Below, one piece after another: positions 24,390-36,266 of a DNA stretch of 64,000 nucleotides. How positions within the stretch are numbered: position 1 is the stretch's first letter; the number at the start of each line of letters is the position of its first letter. Made by a program: the position numbers and the translations under genes. The stretch comes from Polytrichum commune (taxonomy: Eukaryota > Streptophyta > Polytrichopsida > Polytrichales > Polytrichaceae), in contig OX485805.1 of assembly GCA_950295325.1 (NCBI GenBank), positions 14,187,501-14,251,500 on the forward strand, read 5' to 3'. The notes beneath the pieces were generated by a model that was given only the letters and a program-made list of their open reading frames with translations, was not told where the DNA came from and ran no database searches.

Positions 24390-24424
24390 CGTCGTCGACG
24401 AATGGGGTAAAATTCCACAAGCAT
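24386..24424 (-). promoter_or_regulatory. uORF overlapping the CCaMK start codon
   Basis: An ATG at 24424 opens a 12-codon frame (MLVEFYPIRRRR). Its TGA overlaps the CCaMK ATG in the sequence ATGA. If this part of the leader is transcribed, terminating ribosomes would sit on the main start. The same ATGCTTGTGG-type upstream ATG recurs in several array units. Confidence 0.5.
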
Positions 24425-24923
24425 GAAAGTTCTGGATTAAAGCCAACACTGAAAATCAGACCTGACCCCAAACCCGAATTCAAACCCAGACGGATGAGAC
24501 TGCAATCTTAATCGCCCCAAGCTCCACAAGCATGAAACTACAAGATTTGAGCCAACACTAAAACTCAGACCTTAACCCAAAATGCAATCCAAATACAGCT
24601 GGACGAGTCTGCAAGCGTAATTACCAAAAATTCCACAAACATGCAACCACTGGACTAATCCAACACTAACAATCAGACCTTAACCCAAATCCGAATCAAA
24701 ATCCAGCTGGATGAGTCTGCAAGCGTGATCGCTCCAAGATCCACAAGAACGAAACCATTGAATTATGCCGACACCGAAATCAGACCTAAACCCGAAACGA
24801 AAACGAGAGCATCGAATCTGCAAATGATCGTCGAATGCCCCAACCACAAGCATGAAACTGCTGGATTGACTCAACACTAAAATTCAGACCTAGACCCAAA
24901 CCCAGACCGATGAGTCTGCAAGT

Positions 24924-24962
24924 TTAATCATTCAGCAGCAGCATCCTCTTGTGCGCACTCAT
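24924..24962 (-). other. Start-codon copy, 12-codon mini-frame
   Basis: It reads MSAHKRMLLLND then TAA, compared with MSAYERRLLVND at the true start. The copy keeps the ATG and ends at the point where the CCaMK frame continues with Tyr. Confidence 0.75.
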
Positions 24963-25161
24963 AACCGCCGAATGTCCCAAGTTCCTCAAGCATGAAACAG
25001 CTGGACTAACCTAACACAAAATCAAACCAAAACCCAAAACAAAAAAACACAAAACTCAGAGCACCAAGTCTACTGTAAATGATCACCGAATGCGCCAGCC
25101 ACAAGCATGAACCTACTGCAAATATTAAAAATACATAAATCAGACCGATGTTTCTGCAAGC

Positions 25162-25200
25162 TTAGTCCGTCAGCAGCACCAGCGTCTTGTACGCACTCAT
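25162..25200 (-). other. Start-codon copy, 12-codon mini-frame
   Basis: It reads MSAYKTLVLLTD then TAA. It has the same layout and length as the copy at 24924-24962. Confidence 0.75.
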
Positions 25201-25279
25201 CACAATGGCCAAATGCCCCAAGTTCCACAAAAACCGAACTCAGCACTAAATTCAAAATTAAACCCAAAATCAGACAGAT

Positions 25280-25327
25280 GAGTCCGCAATAAGCATTGAG
25301 ACGCAATCTCTTCTCATACGCACTTAT
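25280..25327 (-). other. Start-codon copy with ATG changed to ATA
   Basis: It reads ISAYEKRLRLNAYC. It resembles the CCaMK N terminus but the first codon is ATA. It has no stop at codon 13 and remains open further. Confidence 0.7.
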
Positions 25328-25454
25328 AATCGCCAGAAGCCCCAACCACAAGCATCGAAACCACTGGATGAAATTAAACCCAAAACCCAACACTAAATCA
25401 AAATCAAAATCAAACTCAAACTCCAAACTTGACAAATGGAGTCTGTAAGCTTAC

Positions 25455-25490
25455 TCATTCAGCGGCAGCCTTCCTCTCGTACGCACCCAT
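25455..25490 (-). other. Start-codon copy, 11-codon mini-frame
   Basis: It reads MGAYERKAAAE then TGA, the outermost recognisable copy of the start region. A second ATG directly precedes it (25493). Confidence 0.65.
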
Positions 25491-25699
25491 CATACTCGCC
25501 ACATGCATCCACCACAAGAATGAAACAATAGGATCAAATGTTTAAGACTAAAATTGAAACCGGACCCAGTTGTTTGAGAGCTCGACAACCATTTGCTTGA
25601 ATGCGACCAGGTCCTGCCACAGCACCGGTATGCACCAACTTCAAAAGTGGCTCCCGGAGCTCTGGTTCTCGTTGTGTGGCGATTGATTCTAGAAGCCAG

Positions 25700-25959
25700 C
25701 ATCGCAACAGTGTGGAGCGCAACCGGATAGTACCTCCTGTGTTTGGGTTGTGAATGGCTTCTCTCCTTCTAGAAGAGAGCCAGCCCAGTGAGGTGGGTTG
25801 GTCAGACTAGTCTTATGATACTGTCCGAACTTCTCTCTCTGCTCTCTCTCTCTCTCATCTAGAGAAGGTCTAGAGAGGGAGGTTTGTGTGAGTGGGTAGA
25901 GAGAGGACCTCCCCTCTTTCATCCTATTTAGATGCTATGGTACACATTGTTAATGTGAT
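25700..25959 (-). promoter_or_regulatory. Possible CCaMK promoter region
   Basis: On minus it holds a GA-repeat stretch (25833-25857 region) and TCTAGA-rich sequence. The outer part (25857-25959) belongs to the degenerate repeat also found at 30769-30905. No clear TATA box; the role is inferred from position only. Confidence 0.3.
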
Positions 25960-25962
25960 TAA

Positions 25963-26359
25963 GGGCTAGTTAAGACTACGGTGGAGGAGTGCACTGGTCG
26001 TTCAAGAATTTCAGCCAAGACATAGTTATTTGAGATAACATTTGATAGGGTAAACAAGAGGGAAAACCAATCAAATCAAAAATATGTCTCAAGTTGGAGT
26101 TCTCTGAAGGCCAAGTTTTTTGTATGAGTGTTTGAGATTGCCCAAGAAATTTGACTTATAAAGAACCCCCCCTAGCAAAAAGTGTTGCCATGTTGACAAC
26201 CATGCCATATTTCATCCATGCTTGAAGCTCTCCACCAGAGAAATCTTGGCCGTAGTGTAAACACCGGCCATTAAAGAACCCAATTGTGCCCAATCATATC
26301 GCTTCATTTTCTTAAAACTCTTGACTAGTAAACTTCTTCACCGTAGTCTTAAACTGGCC
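25963..26359. mobile_element. Tourist-like MITE, copy 2
   Basis: The ends are GGGCTAGTTAAGACTACGG and CCGTAGTCTTAAACTGGCC, flanked by TAA on both sides (25960-25962 and 26360-26362). It matches the copy at 13626-14017 along its length. The TAA duplication and GGGC start fit PIF/Harbinger. It lies about 1.6 kb upstream of the CCaMK ATG. Confidence 0.85.
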
Positions 26360-26362
26360 TAA

Positions 26363-28899
26363 GATAGATGGTGCTAAAAACCATGTCACTATAAGCATTG
26401 ATCGTATATATTCATGTAGTTTTCAAGTTTTAATTCTCGTTAGCAGTTTACAAAGGATTCCAACCTATGTGAAAATTTGCACTTGTCACAAGGCAACAAA
26501 AAAACCAATATACTTTAAGATTCTTTTAACTCAGCCCATCATTTGAAAGACAACTTTCAAAAACTATCCATCACAAGAAAGGGGGGAAAATCACCCGCCA
26601 ATTGACATGGATAGTTGAGGACGACATGTCATTGTTTTCACAATTTGAGGTTGTGCATCCTATATTACGGATACGAGTGGATTCTATCATTAGAATGTGA
26701 GCAACTCCTAAACCCTTTGCCTTTAGCCTTTCGAGTAGTAAATTGTTGTGCCTCTCAATTATAAAATGAATACGCGTTGCACTATTTGAGTTATGGGGAA
26801 AACATCCTAGGATACACAATTCCCTCCTCTAAATTAAAACTTCCATCTATGAATAAAATGCCTATTTTAGTGTTTACTAGTAGCAATTTGGGAGAAGATA
26901 TCGTGCACTATCAATTTGAATTCACAAATCCTATCATTTGAAAGAATTTTCTTAAGTGTCATGTCACACAAAAGGAAAACAAAAAATAGCTTGTCAAGAA
27001 ATAAGGTCTTGTCAAATTCCAATACTTATTCCAACGCACCAAGTTGTGTCTTATTCAAACATTTATTGGTGAATGACCCAAAACTAACATAGTAACATGC
27101 AACATACCTCGCTAATAGTTCATAAAACAATCATTTATTGAGTAAAGCTCACCTCTCAACCTAGAGACACACCACAAAACATAATGTGTGTTCTCCTTCC
27201 CCCGAGCCATATCTATACATAATATCTATGAGATACTTTTAGAAGTCTCAAGTCTTTCTATACATAAACTGAAGTCTCCTTATCTATATGCTTAAATTAC
27301 TTTCCCTTTGCTTTACATAGATAAGAATCATCCAACTTCTCGTCCCTCGACTTCCCATTTGTGAGCCCAATACCTCGCTCACAAGGGGATCGGAGTAAAC
27401 CCTAAGGTGGAGTAAAAACGTGGACTTAGGGAATGGGGTGAGTCAGTAAAGCAAATAAACAGAGTGATGCTTGTTAGAAGAATTAGAGTTAGGCTAAGCG
27501 GATTTTTGATTAGTTAGGTGGTTTGGATTGTGTTTAATTAGCATGAAGGCTGGTGGAAATCAGGAGGTGTTAAAGTCTAAGCTAGTGGTTAGGGTTTTAG
27601 AGTCCAAATGGGGATCTTCCCTGTTCATTTAAGGATATGGTTGGTTCCCAGGGATAAACCCCGAGTTGGATTCAAGTAGGAGAAAAAACCGTTCAGCCGT
27701 AGCAGCAAGAAGGAGGGCAGGAGGCCGTATAAAAAAGCTCTCTCGAACTTGGGGACTCAGCTCTAGCTAGGGAGAGGCTGGATTGGGATCCTCCCACCCA
27801 GCGGGAGGAGCTGGGATTGAAACCATAGTAGCTGCTGACATTGGAGGGGGTAATTTTGAGCACAACTAGCTTGGCTGGAAGAAGGCTGAGGGTAAGTGGG
27901 TCAAGAACCGATTCGGGGAAGGGTTGGCACCCGAGACGCATCAAATTCTGGCCAAGATCCACATCAAGAGTCAAGAAAGAGGAATCTACAGTCAGAAGGA
28001 GGAGGAACCCGAATTCAGAGGGGTCGGTTCATTCACGAGGATACCACACAATTAAGCAATGCAGACCAGTTTGGCTGCTAGAGGCAATCCCTAATCAACA
28101 CACACAGAGTTCAATGCGGTGGAGTTGGTTGTGGGTAAAAAAGGGTAATCAATTCGGACAATGCTGGAGGGACCCTGTTCTCGCTGGATCGGCTGGGCTT
28201 TTGCGTAAGGTTGGTAACCAACAGCAATGCGAGAACTACTTACAGAGGTGGAGAGATTGGCTGGGAGCTGGGTTACCGAGTTGATGAGTATGGATGGTAA
28301 GAGGGGTAGGGGAGAGTGAAGGACAAAGATGGCGAAAGGGGAGCTGCAGATAGGTTGGGTGTTGGAGAGCTGGAGAACGGGAAGCTAGCGGGGAGGAGTA
28401 CCGAGCTGCTGGACCGAACCGGTCCGGTGACGGGCGATGACAGGTAGTGTGAAGGGGGTAAACAACGTAGATTTCAAGGCGTCTCCGAAGGACTGAGGCC
28501 CAAGGCTGAATCATTTCGGGAGCTGACATTGGGGGCTCATGAGTTGGTTGGGTTAATTAGTGTATCAGGCTAGGTCAGGTAGGGATTAGTAAGGATTGAG
28601 GACATGGCCTTATGCAAAATGGTGGCTCTTAGCAAGCACCACTTAGGGATCATGGCCCAATGCTTAGGGATTTAGGTAGTTGATGAGCCAAAGAATGGGC
28701 TAATAGGAGTGGGGACTTGAACTGGTAAGAGCATTTCTTAATGCTTGTACTTGTGTTATTGAATTAAAGTTGAGAGTTGCGTGACATCCGAGAAGACTCT
28801 ACACATGTTCAATCATCTTGAACAGTGATTGGCGGGTGTTAGCCACACTCTTCCACCCGGACTACAACGCATAAGGGTGGGGGTTTGTGGCTGACACCA
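26363..28899. other. No gene identified
   Basis: 26363-27650 is AT-rich without features. 27650-28560 is GC-richer, and the 147-codon plus frame at 27841-28284 and its shadows are unlike any protein I know. It might be eroded LTR sequence, but I found no partner copy in the window. Confidence 0.4.
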
Positions 28900-30906
28900 T
28901 TCATCCCTGCAATTCATTTCCCAATTAGTCCATTATAGAACATGATGTTTAGGTGGTGGTTGTTCTCGTAAACATTGTGTACTCATTGTGCAAGATTTGT
29001 AGGCATTGATTTTAGCATCATCTTCATCATGACATGACCAATCATGTTTGAATCTACACCTACAAACCCAATGAGGAGTATGATTAATAAACACCATGTC
29101 TAGAAAACAAGGAATTTTGGGATCTAGACAAAAATGTTTGTGTATGTAGGTAGATAACCAGGTGGTTCTTCCAATGCTACCAACCCACTTTGCGACATTC
29201 TCTCATTCATCCCACGCAAATGCATGGTACATGCTTGGAATTCTAACATGACATGACAAGTCATGGTTGGAGTGCATTGACAAATCCAATGCATGGTAGA
29301 AACTTAAGATGCCATGTTCATTAACTTGACTTTCTATTGTCTAGAGATGGTCTAGACTCTAGAGAGGGAGGTGGTGTGAGTAAGGAAATGAAATGAAATT
29401 GATTTGCAAGTTCAGGAAGTTGAAGAGGCTAATGGGACTAAAAGTACATCAAGATAGTTGCAAACCATCCAATTTTCTAGAGTGGCGGAGTGTGGTAGCC
29501 TCTATGAGATAGAGGCTAGATGTCAACTACATTGGTTTAATTGACAGAAAGACTTGAGACTTCATGTAACTATGTTCTCAAATAGTGATGGAAATGATCT
29601 CTAATGGGTTATATAGGGGACATTCCAACACAAAATGGGCCTCATTTCAATTGTATTATAGGAGTAAAAGTGGCATAGTCAAGTATTCTAAAGATACGGA
29701 TGGTCTTCCATTGTGCAATTTTAATGGCAAGTCTATGGTTTGAGGTGCAGTGGGCAACAATGATATTGCATTGTGGTGGAGTCAGTGGTTTCTTCGTTAA
29801 TTTAGGACCTTCCCTCTTTCATCCCACTTTAAATCCATGGCACACACTATGTACTTTTATGAGATTGAGGCATGACCAACAATGTTAACCCTTAACTTCC
29901 CAAGCAACCCATCTTTGATTGACGGATGATTTCTTCCCTACAATAACCCCACCTAACTCATCATTGACAATCAAAAATAATTATAAACATCAAGCCAACA
30001 TGGATATCTACCCATAGACACATCAACCGTGCAATTTGGAGATGATTAGTTAGAATGTGGAAAGAAACGTGAAATTGAGAAATGGTCATGTTTTTGTTGT
30101 GATGGGAGCTCGTGTGAGGGTGTTGACTCCAATCAATGGTTGCCACTCCAATGCAAAGCCACTTTGTATGAACAACAATGATGTCTATTTTAATATAAGC
30201 TAAATATTTTAATGTTCATGTAAAAACGGTCTTTGTGCTCACATCAACCGTTGGATTTAACTTTTGGACACTCTTTAATTATTAGGGAATTCTTTGCATA
30301 AATCAAGTTAGAAATATGAGACAATTTACGTATTCCAAATGCAAGGTGGCTAGCTTGTTGCGGTCTACATTTTGGCATGAGAAGTTGTGGAGCTCCTCAA
30401 CTATTGAGATGTTCCCATCTAGTAGATCCCACAAGCATTCTACTCATTTTTCAAGTGAATTTGATTCGTCAAGGGTTATTTTTGGAAAATAAAACATGAC
30501 ATTTTCTTGTGTAATCCTTCCTTCAATTGTTATAATCAACAAATCCAAAGGGTTATTCATGCCCATTTCCCCCTTGAAATAGCTCATCTCCCATGTTTCA
30601 AGATCTTATGGATAAGTCCCATTTTAGCCTCAAAACTTGTTCATGAAAACTCCAAAACCAACATTGAGTGAAATACACTCAAAACTACACTTTCATGGGC
30701 TTGGGTAGTTAGGGGTTAAGTATTACATCTACAAATTTCATGTCCAAATACTAAGACTCGTTACTATCTAGAGAAGGTCTAGAGAGGGAGGCTTGTGTGA
30801 ATGGGCAGATGGGTGGGTGGTTCCTTCCCTCCACTACTATCTACATGACTTGGGCTCTTTCCTTTTTCATCCCACTTAGATGCCATGGTACAAAGTATTT
30901 ATGTGA
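28900..30906. repeat. Degenerate repeat array, left part
   Basis: Units share, in order, ctagagaaggtctagagagg-gaggtttgtgtgagt, ttcatcccacatagatg-catggtaca and catgacatgaccaatcatg followed by caaatccaatg. They recur near 28950, 29220, 29340, 29810 and 30770, and also at 25857-25959. The array continues at 43256-44760 beyond the foldback and CACTA insertions. Confidence 0.6.
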
Positions 30907-30916
30907 GAGCATCCTC
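30907..30916. mobile_element. Left tip of a foldback MITE split by the CACTA insertion
   Basis: GAGCATCCTC is the complement of the right tip GAGGATGCTC at 43246-43255. TGA lies directly outside both tips (30904-30906 and 43256-43258), a plausible 3-bp target duplication. The rest of the element is at 42878-43255. Confidence 0.55.
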
Positions 30917-30928
30917 CACTATAAGAAA

Positions 30929-32010
30929 CCCGCGTTTTTGGGGTCGTTTTGGGGAAACGAGTGATGTCTTCCGAGATGTCACTATGTTCGGCAATAAACG
31001 CCCACAGAATTGCAGATTTTATTGGACGTTGCGTGAAACATGATAGATCATGGGCCAGGACATGGCGATGTCAGGAAGGATAGCCATGTTCTTGTGGATG
31101 TCATTTAAAACATGCTGACGTCCTGCGTCGGGCCGTTTGTAAGGCCGCTAACGCCACGTCATCCCCACAGGTCTATCCACGGCATGTATAAAGTTGCGGC
31201 GGGCAGACTTAAAGTGCTGCCCGGGAAAAAAAGGTTGGAGAATGTTCAACTATGTGTGGTTGGCTATAAAAGACAAACTTGTTCCCAAAAATTTGAGGGA
31301 ATGCCACATAAATATCTCACGGTGCATCAATATGGTTCTTGGCATGCATGTTATTCTCCCGAATTCCGTTCAAATATTTGTAGCGGATGAGCCAAAAAAC
31401 ACGGGGGTGGTTGAGTCATTCTCTAATTGCCATAAGGTAGACATGCGGGACCACAATTGCATACCGTAGGTTCATATATAGCTGGTTCAACACATGTTAG
31501 CCGAATAATTAATTAAAGTGGAAAAATGCCCTTTGGATTAAAATAGAAAAATTATGAAATTTCAAGTTTTGCTACAAAAGGAATGTTTTCTCATTCACTT
31601 GTTTATAATTTAGTTTGTCATATGTTGATTTTGATTTCAAAGGATTTCAAAGGTTATATATTTATACATTTAGACACGAGGAAATCAAGGGAAGACTTTT
31701 GCAAGCAAAATATGGCACTTCATTGCTCTCACAATTCCAAAAATACATGCGCCAAACGTGGGAGTGCCCACGTTGGATCTTGTGGCCACATTCCACATAT
31801 AGACGAGCAACTGCTACTGGAAAATCTTAGTGCCTAGAAAATTATGACCATCCGTCTGTTTGAACACAAAGGACGTCTCCGCGGACACCCGAGTAGACAT
31901 CAGCCTTGACAGTCGGTTCCTCTCCAGCAAGGCGTCCCTTGTGACGCAACCTTATACATTGCATGCCATGTGTGATGTGACGTTGCTGTAGGTGCTTTGG
32001 GTTGTAACCA
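30929..32010. other. CACTA left subterminal region
   Basis: Non-coding. It contains spaced gatgtc, gacgtcc and acatgtt-like motifs on both strands (for example near 31060-31110), likely transposase-binding subterminal repeats. The plus frames at 31112-31469 and 31583-31837 have no family resemblance. Confidence 0.5.
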
Positions 32011-35000
32011 CTAATACTGTGTTCCTTCGTTTTCTTCTTCCCCACGAACATCCAACGAGGCTGGGATGTGCATGCCGCCGTCCGTTGCGGGCTCTCTAGT
32101 GGGCTCTACATCTTGCATTTGTGGTTGTAAACCCACAAAGTCAGCATCGTGGCCGACATCGATTATGCGCGGTAAGGTCTGGTTGGTTTGTAGTTGCCCA
32201 CGTCTACCCCTCACGTCCGTGCGACATACAACCTTCCATCCTGGCCTCGTCGGGTCATTGGAGAAAAAAACTTGTTGACAATGCAATGGAAATGCAAAAG
32301 AGTTTGAGTGCACTTTGCCATCCATGCGGTTGAAGTTCGCAACGGTGAAACCATATTGATCCCGTGTGATGTTAGGGTGTCGAGGATCTGCACTTGGGCG
32401 AACCCAATCGCACACTAGCACAGTGGTGCAATGATTTCGGTAGTCTAGCTCCAAGATCTCTTCGATGTAGCCCACATACTCCTCGGTTGTCTCTATGGGT
32501 CGCCCATTTATCAAGCCCCATGGTATTTGTCGTGTAAATGAGGCCACCACACATGAATCGCGCGTGACGAGGCCACCCTCAGCACCTCGTATTCGGAAGT
32601 GCATGCCAAACGCATACATTTTCCGGTGTGAGATTGCATATCGCTCGGAAGGTTGCGCGTATTGCGCAACATCGACGTCCACAACTTCGCCGGAGGGACG
32701 CTGACGTGACAGACGCGACGTCAACCATGTTGCAAAGGGAGGAAGATCGTGTAGTTCCAACGGATACCGCACTGCCAAAGTTGGATGTCGGCGGCGACAC
32801 ATTTTCCGAAAGGCCTCCCTCTCTTTCCAACGCGAAACTTTAGCTGCCATAAACTCCCTGCACAAGGTTGTGTGCTATTAAATTGTGGTTAGAAATGGCC
32901 CTTGCATGTATATAAAGGTGATGCAAAAGTGTGATGGCCATCATCTGCAATATCACATGTGACGCATATATCTCAGAAAGAATGTCATTTGGGATATCAT
33001 GTCCAACACATCCTCATGCACTGCTGCATGTCACAGTTGACATGGCACATGTATTTTGCATTGGGTGACAGTATATATCATCGAGGCTTGAAGTAAAGTA
33101 AGTATGGGTTCCACTAACTCTCTGCAACGCTCCAATGACGACGCATTGTCCAAAACAAAAGCGTGCGCATAGTTGCGGAATTCGTCGGACATCTTTCGCT
33201 TTTGTTGTGAGTTGCAACGGAGAATCTCATTGTTCATGGTTGCATCCTCTTCAGCATCCCATACACGATGTGTAGTTCCTCTGTACTGATGCATGTACTC
33301 CGTGCAAAAACCAAGCGTGTCGTCCATTTGATAACCTTCCGCTATGCTACCCTCCGGATGTACAAATGTTCGAACGTAATATTTCAACGTTTTCATGTAC
33401 CGTTCTATGGGATACATCCATCAACAATGCACTGGACCGCACGTGTACAACTGCTCCACCAAATGGACGGGAAGATGCGTCATGACATTCATAAATGTGG
33501 GAGGGAACTCCTTCTCCATGACTCACGTCGCCATTACCACATCCAACATTGTGCCCTCCTTGTCGCCTCTCTTCACCTCCTTGGCGCATAGTCTCTGAAA
33601 TACTCTACTCAGTTTGATAATAGCTACGCGCACGCTTTCATCCAATAGGTTGCGTATAGCCACTAGAAGAATCTGGAAGACATGTATTTAGAAAGTCAGA
33701 GAACGATTGTGTCGCGCCCCCCTGGACATCAGACAGAACATCTAGGAGCGTCATGAAGAACATGGAGTGCGATAACAGTTTGAGGATAACGTCCCCCAAG
33801 ATGTTGACGCGTCAACCATGTTTGGAATGAGGTCTCAGTAGACATCATGCGGTGTATGCCTATACTCCTATGACACATTGATACATTGTATTACAACATT
33901 GACATTCCCGAGGGTGTCATTCTTGACTTGCATGTTGCATGAGAACATGGTAGTCGTGCGTTTTCATGTACTGCAATTTCCCATCCGCTAGGCGCTTGTG
34001 AATGCTACCCACGTAGTTTGTGGGGGTGCGAATATTGGAGACGATTCCAACAAACTCCGCACGTTCACGTGGCCTAAAAACATAGGGAGCGTGCGGCATA
34101 TAGTACCCATCATGTGGCCGCCGTGGGGGTTGCAACCATATCTCTTCGCGTATTCCCAGGTCCTCCGCGTCGACCTTGCTTCCAGGACTATCATTCATTC
34201 CAAACAATGTCTTCAACAAGTTCTCGCACAAATTCTTCTCACAATGCATAACATCGAGGATGTGACGCTCTAGCAGGTGCTGCACAAGACACATGGGCAA
34301 TTTCAGACACATTGCCAGCACTTTCATGGACACATGCATGCCTCGTCTATCCGTATGAGCAAAGCTGGTAATCATCATGGCCTGAAGCGTCAGGTCAGAT
34401 GTCTTGGTGGACATCATTACAAACTACGTGACTGAGACGGACGTCGCGATGTCCACTTCAACATCTGTGGACATGATGTGCAAACATTAATTGTTATACG
34501 GGAATCACCTGCCAGTATTCCAGTTCGAACAACGCACTAAGTCTTTTGACGCCTGTGACATGCACAGGATTGTTGGGTCCGTTCTCTCTCCCGCCCATCT
34601 GTAGGTATGAATCGCGCCAAGCTGCGTATCGAATGATATCATCCCCCGACATCGGTTTTGGCCTAGGACGTTCCTCTTCCTTCCCATTGAATCTCCTATT
34701 CCGGCGATACGGGTGGTGACGGGGTAAATAACGACGAATGCCGCCGTAAACAATTTTGGTGCCCCTAATGCTCCGATTTGGAAGCATGTCTCCGGTTTTT
34801 GCCATCCTCGCATCGGTGTTTGGTCCACAACAAGGGCACCCCTTGTAGCCCTTACAAGTAAGACCAGAAATGAGGCCGAAAGCGGGAAAATCGGAAATGG
34901 TCCACATAAGTATGGCACGCAAAGTGAAAGTGCGACTCCCTTGTGGTTGGGAGAAATCTAAAGCCTCAACACCATGCCAAAGCTCTTGTAGCTCCTTCAA

Positions 35001-36266
35001 AAGCGGTCGTATAAACACATCAATGTTTGAAGAGGACGGCGACTTCTTCCCGGAAATCAATATACACAACGAGATAAAAAACTTTTTGGTCACCAACCAT
35101 GGCTCGAAATTGTAAATCAAAATCAATACCGGCCACGTCGACCAGTTGGTGTTGTTTAGTTTAAAAGGATTCACTCCGTCCAAAGCGAGAGCCAGTCTCA
35201 TGTTCCTATCGTCACGCCCAAAGTTGCCAAACGCGACGTCATTGTTGATGTGCTTCCATGCAGGGCTGTCAACCACAGAACGCATGATGTTATCACTGCT
35301 GACGTGTTTGGTGTGACCTGTCAATAGACGCGCTATCTCAGACGAGCGTCACATCCGTTTCAACCTAGGAATTAGGGGAAAGTGACGGATTACTCTTGCG
35401 GGAATGTTGTTGCTGCCATCCAGCCATCGTCGCGCCGTGCACTTGGGACATAAATCATGATTTGCATATTCTTCGTCATATAGAATACAACCATTGGGGC
35501 ATGCATGGATATTGTTGTAGGTCAATCCAAGTCGACGGATGCTCTTCCGAGCCGCATAATGAGTTTTGGGCAACTTGTTGGGCATTGGTAACAAGTCTCC
35601 AGACAAAAATCGGAACAACTCATCGGTAAATGTATTGCTTACACGGAACACCGAGCACATGTTCATTATGATGATCGTGGCGGACACAACACTCATTTTT
35701 TAACCCGGGTACACTGGAGTCGTGGCTTCCGTATACAAACCATCCAATTCATCTTCGATGTCGCCGTCTTCCTCGTTCTCCATATGCAAACGTCCTTCAG
35801 CTACGGCCTCTTCGTGGAGTGCATCCCCTCTGCCCAGTGCCTCCAGCACCTGACGTTCAACTTCATGGAATTCATCCAGGAGGGGTGGGGGAAGTGCCCC
35901 GTTGTCGGCGTCCACGGGTTCAGGTAATGTGTTCAAAGGGATGTCTTCTACAATGTCGTTGTCACAACAGACGTCCTCCACCCACATTCCAGACGGTGGG
36001 TATCCATCGACGGGGTCACCGCCTAGTAAAGACTTGGTTAGAAATGGATCATGGCCAACTGCCGCGTGGTGTTGCCGTATAACTTGTATGATTTTTCTGC
36101 GTCCACCCTTGCAGTCTTTGCAAGGACATCTAAATGTGTGCACATTGTTCTCTGTCGCCACGCGGAGCTCCGTGTGAAGTATCAAATCCCCTATTGGCAC
36201 GTGACGAAGTGTGCGTCCATCGTCCGTCAAACGAATGGTTGCACCACGACGCACAGCCGAACCCAT
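32011..36266 (-). pseudogene. CACTA transposase gene: TNP2, DUF4218, DUF4216
   Basis: The N-terminal part (36266-35703) has the zinc-like CPCKDC motif of transposase-associated domains. TNP2 follows at 35696-34509 (RRLGLTYNNIHACPNGCILY; DSPAWKHIN; GLTCKGYKGCPCC), then a GT-AG intron (34508-34280) joining YWQ to HLLERHILDVMHCEKNLCEN in frame, with TNP2 continuing to about 33930. An exon starting near 33671 (VAIRNLLDESVRVAIIKLSR) leads into DUF4218 (EKEFPPTFMNVMTHLPVHLV; MYPIERYMKTLKYYVRTF). After another intron, DUF4216 occupies about 32853-32011 (VGYIEEILELDY; CDWV; QVFFSNDPTRPGWKVV). Stops break it at 35700 (TAA), 35349, 33523 and 33421 (all TGA). The product would have cut and joined the element's ends. 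Confidence 0.88.

Larger units (their letters stand above)
24364..25560 (-). repeat. Array of decayed CCaMK 5'-leader and start-codon copies
   Basis: About ten units of 105-165 bp share, on plus, ccacaagcatgaaac-ctgga, aacactaaaa-tcagacc, aacccaaa and atgagtctgcaagc. Longer units also hold copies of the first CCaMK codons: around 24962, 25200, 25327 and 25490 the minus strand reads ATGAGTGCGCACAAGAGGA or close variants, compared with ATGAGTGCATACGAGAGGAG at the true start (24389). The array therefore arose from the gene's own leader and first 12 codons or so. Confidence 0.85.

Noticed and set aside
24447-24449. Longer CCaMK N terminus beginning at 24449
   Set aside because: That codon is GTG. 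The first in-frame ATG is 24389, which also fits the family's short N terminus.
25490-25702. 70-codon minus-strand frame upstream of CCaMK
   Set aside because: Starts at an ATG but resembles no protein and runs into the leader array; it may be a uORF but I cannot support a gene.
27841-28284. 147-codon plus-strand frame
   Set aside because: Overlapping frames on both strands in a GC-richer stretch, no domain, no splice or promoter context.
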